Source of the DNA: Streptomyces formicae
Lineage (GTDB): Bacteria > Actinomycetota > Actinomycetes > Streptomycetales > Streptomycetaceae
Reading direction: 5' to 3'
Length of the DNA: 64,000 bases
Assembly (NCBI RefSeq): GCF_002556545.1
Contig: NZ_CP022685.1
Location: 4,690,001-4,754,000, forward strand
In this document: positions 63,513-64,000 of the stretch, piece after piece
Layout: every line of letters begins with the position of its first letter
How positions within the stretch are numbered: the stretch's first letter is position 1
Notes under the pieces: generated by a model
Seen by the model: only the letters and a program-made list of their open reading frames with translations
What the model was told of the DNA's origin: nothing
Database searches by the model: none
Position numbers and translations under genes: made by a program

Positions 63513-64000
63513 GTCGCCGCGGCGACCAGTTCCTCGACGGAGTCGTGGCGGATCCTGCCCGCCGGGATGCCCACGTCCCGCAGCGCATCGACACCGCTGC
63601 GGATCATGCCGGGCGGGCCCGAGAGGTACGCGTCGTACTCGTTCCACGGGCCGTACTCACGGACGGCGTCGGGCAGTTGTGCCCGCTGGTCCACGACCGG
63701 GCGGACGGCGAGCCAGGGGTGGGTCTGCTGGAGCCGCAGCATCGTGTCGATGTCGTACAGGTCGTGATCGGTCCTGGCTCCGTAGAACACCTCGACCGGG
63801 CGTCGTCTGCCGTGCTCGGCGACGTCCTCGACCAGCGCCTTGATGGGCGCGATACCGGTGCCGCCGCCCAGGCAGAGCAGCCCGCTGTCGGTGGTGTGGT
63901 CGACGGTCATCGATCCGCTGGGCGGCCCGAGCCGCAGGACGTCACCGGGACGGGCGCGGTGCACCAGCGAGTTGGAGACCCAACCGGCCGGGACGGCCTT
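63509..64000 (-). CDS. C-terminal part of FAD/NAD(P)H oxidoreductase (flavohemoglobin-reductase like), cut by window end
   Basis: The visible 164 codons start inside a flavin domain (VPAGWVSNSLVHRARPGDVLRLGPP) and continue into a ferredoxin-reductase-type NAD domain: LGGGTGIAPIKALVED, VEVFYGARTDHDLYD and YLSGPPGMIRSGVDALRDVG. The flavin stretch resembles reductase domains fused to a globin in actinobacterial hemoglobin-like oxidoreductases. The N-terminus lies beyond 64000, so the globin part is not seen. The visible frame is intact to its TAG stop. Confidence 0.82.
   Translation of the reverse strand, partial: KAVPAGWVSNSLVHRARPGDVLRLGPPSGSMTVDHTTDSGLLCLGGGTGIAPIKALVEDVAEHGRRRPVEVFYGARTDHDLYDIDTMLRLQQTHPWLAVRPVVDQRAQLPDAVREYGPWNEYDAYLSGPPGMIRSGVDALRDVGIPAGRIRHDSVEELVAAAT

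Overview
This window is a very GC-rich actinobacterial chromosome segment, almost certainly Streptomyces. The evidence is the SsgA/SsgR sporulation pair, the fused CydCD transporter, a perfect Rex operator ahead of cydA, a Tat-exported DtpA-type peroxidase in a copper operon, parS-like sites and TTGTCCACA-type DnaA boxes. From memory (not searched) the order from ThiC through SsgA, SerS and PheA to HtrA matches the S. coelicolor region around SCO39xx, on the origin-proximal part of the chromosome. The parS and DnaA-box content fits that placement.

Layout. Bases 1-2465 hold three unrecognised genes beside the 3' end of a tRNA-Ser gene and look like accessory DNA; one encodes three near-identical 51-residue cysteine/tryptophan repeats. 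From 2.5 to 14.6 kb lie an HtrA protease, a GDPD phosphodiesterase, two HATPase regulators, a DUF5926/SEC-C protein, a degenerate primase-like protein, a PP2C phosphatase, an aminopeptidase P and a MocR/CMD divergent pair. From 14.8 to 21.2 kb is an extracytoplasmic copper-handling cluster: Met/His-rich membrane protein, YcnI-like, Sco, PCuAC, CopCD and DyP peroxidase. PheA, SerS, a HAD hydrolase and a second tRNA-Ser follow, with a cluster of DnaA boxes between pheA and serS.

From 25.5 to 29.0 kb a four-gene minus-strand operon encodes two ABC-2 type transporter pairs. From 29.3 to 33.8 kb a plus-strand operon encodes an M24 peptidase-fold protein, an EphD-like hydrolase/dehydrogenase fusion, a PF10118 di-iron-like protein and a MerR regulator. 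A second small DnaA-box group follows. Next come an F420-type oxidoreductase, a HAD phosphatase, an M23 peptidase, a DevS-like GAF kinase, and cydA-cydB-cydCD under a Rex site. HisC, a LacI regulator, a metallophosphatase, several membrane or lipoproteins and a Nudix-like protein lead to ThiC with its TPP riboswitch. The last 8 kb holds a YibE/F protein, SsgA/SsgR, small membrane proteins, the decayed relic of a low-molecular-weight tyrosine phosphatase (PtpA), a cystathionine gamma-lyase-like enzyme, a LysR regulator, a Nudix hydrolase and the C-terminal end of a flavin reductase cut by the window edge.

The most interesting layer is non-coding. Three parS-like sites, two of them overlapping or inside coding sequence, and two DnaA-box groups suggest this segment takes part in origin segregation and replication control. 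Other notable items are a 42-bp dispersed palindromic element embedded in frame in two unrelated genes, a two-hairpin RNA candidate near 7.1 kb, and the ptpA relic that still provides the ATGA overlap for its downstream gene.
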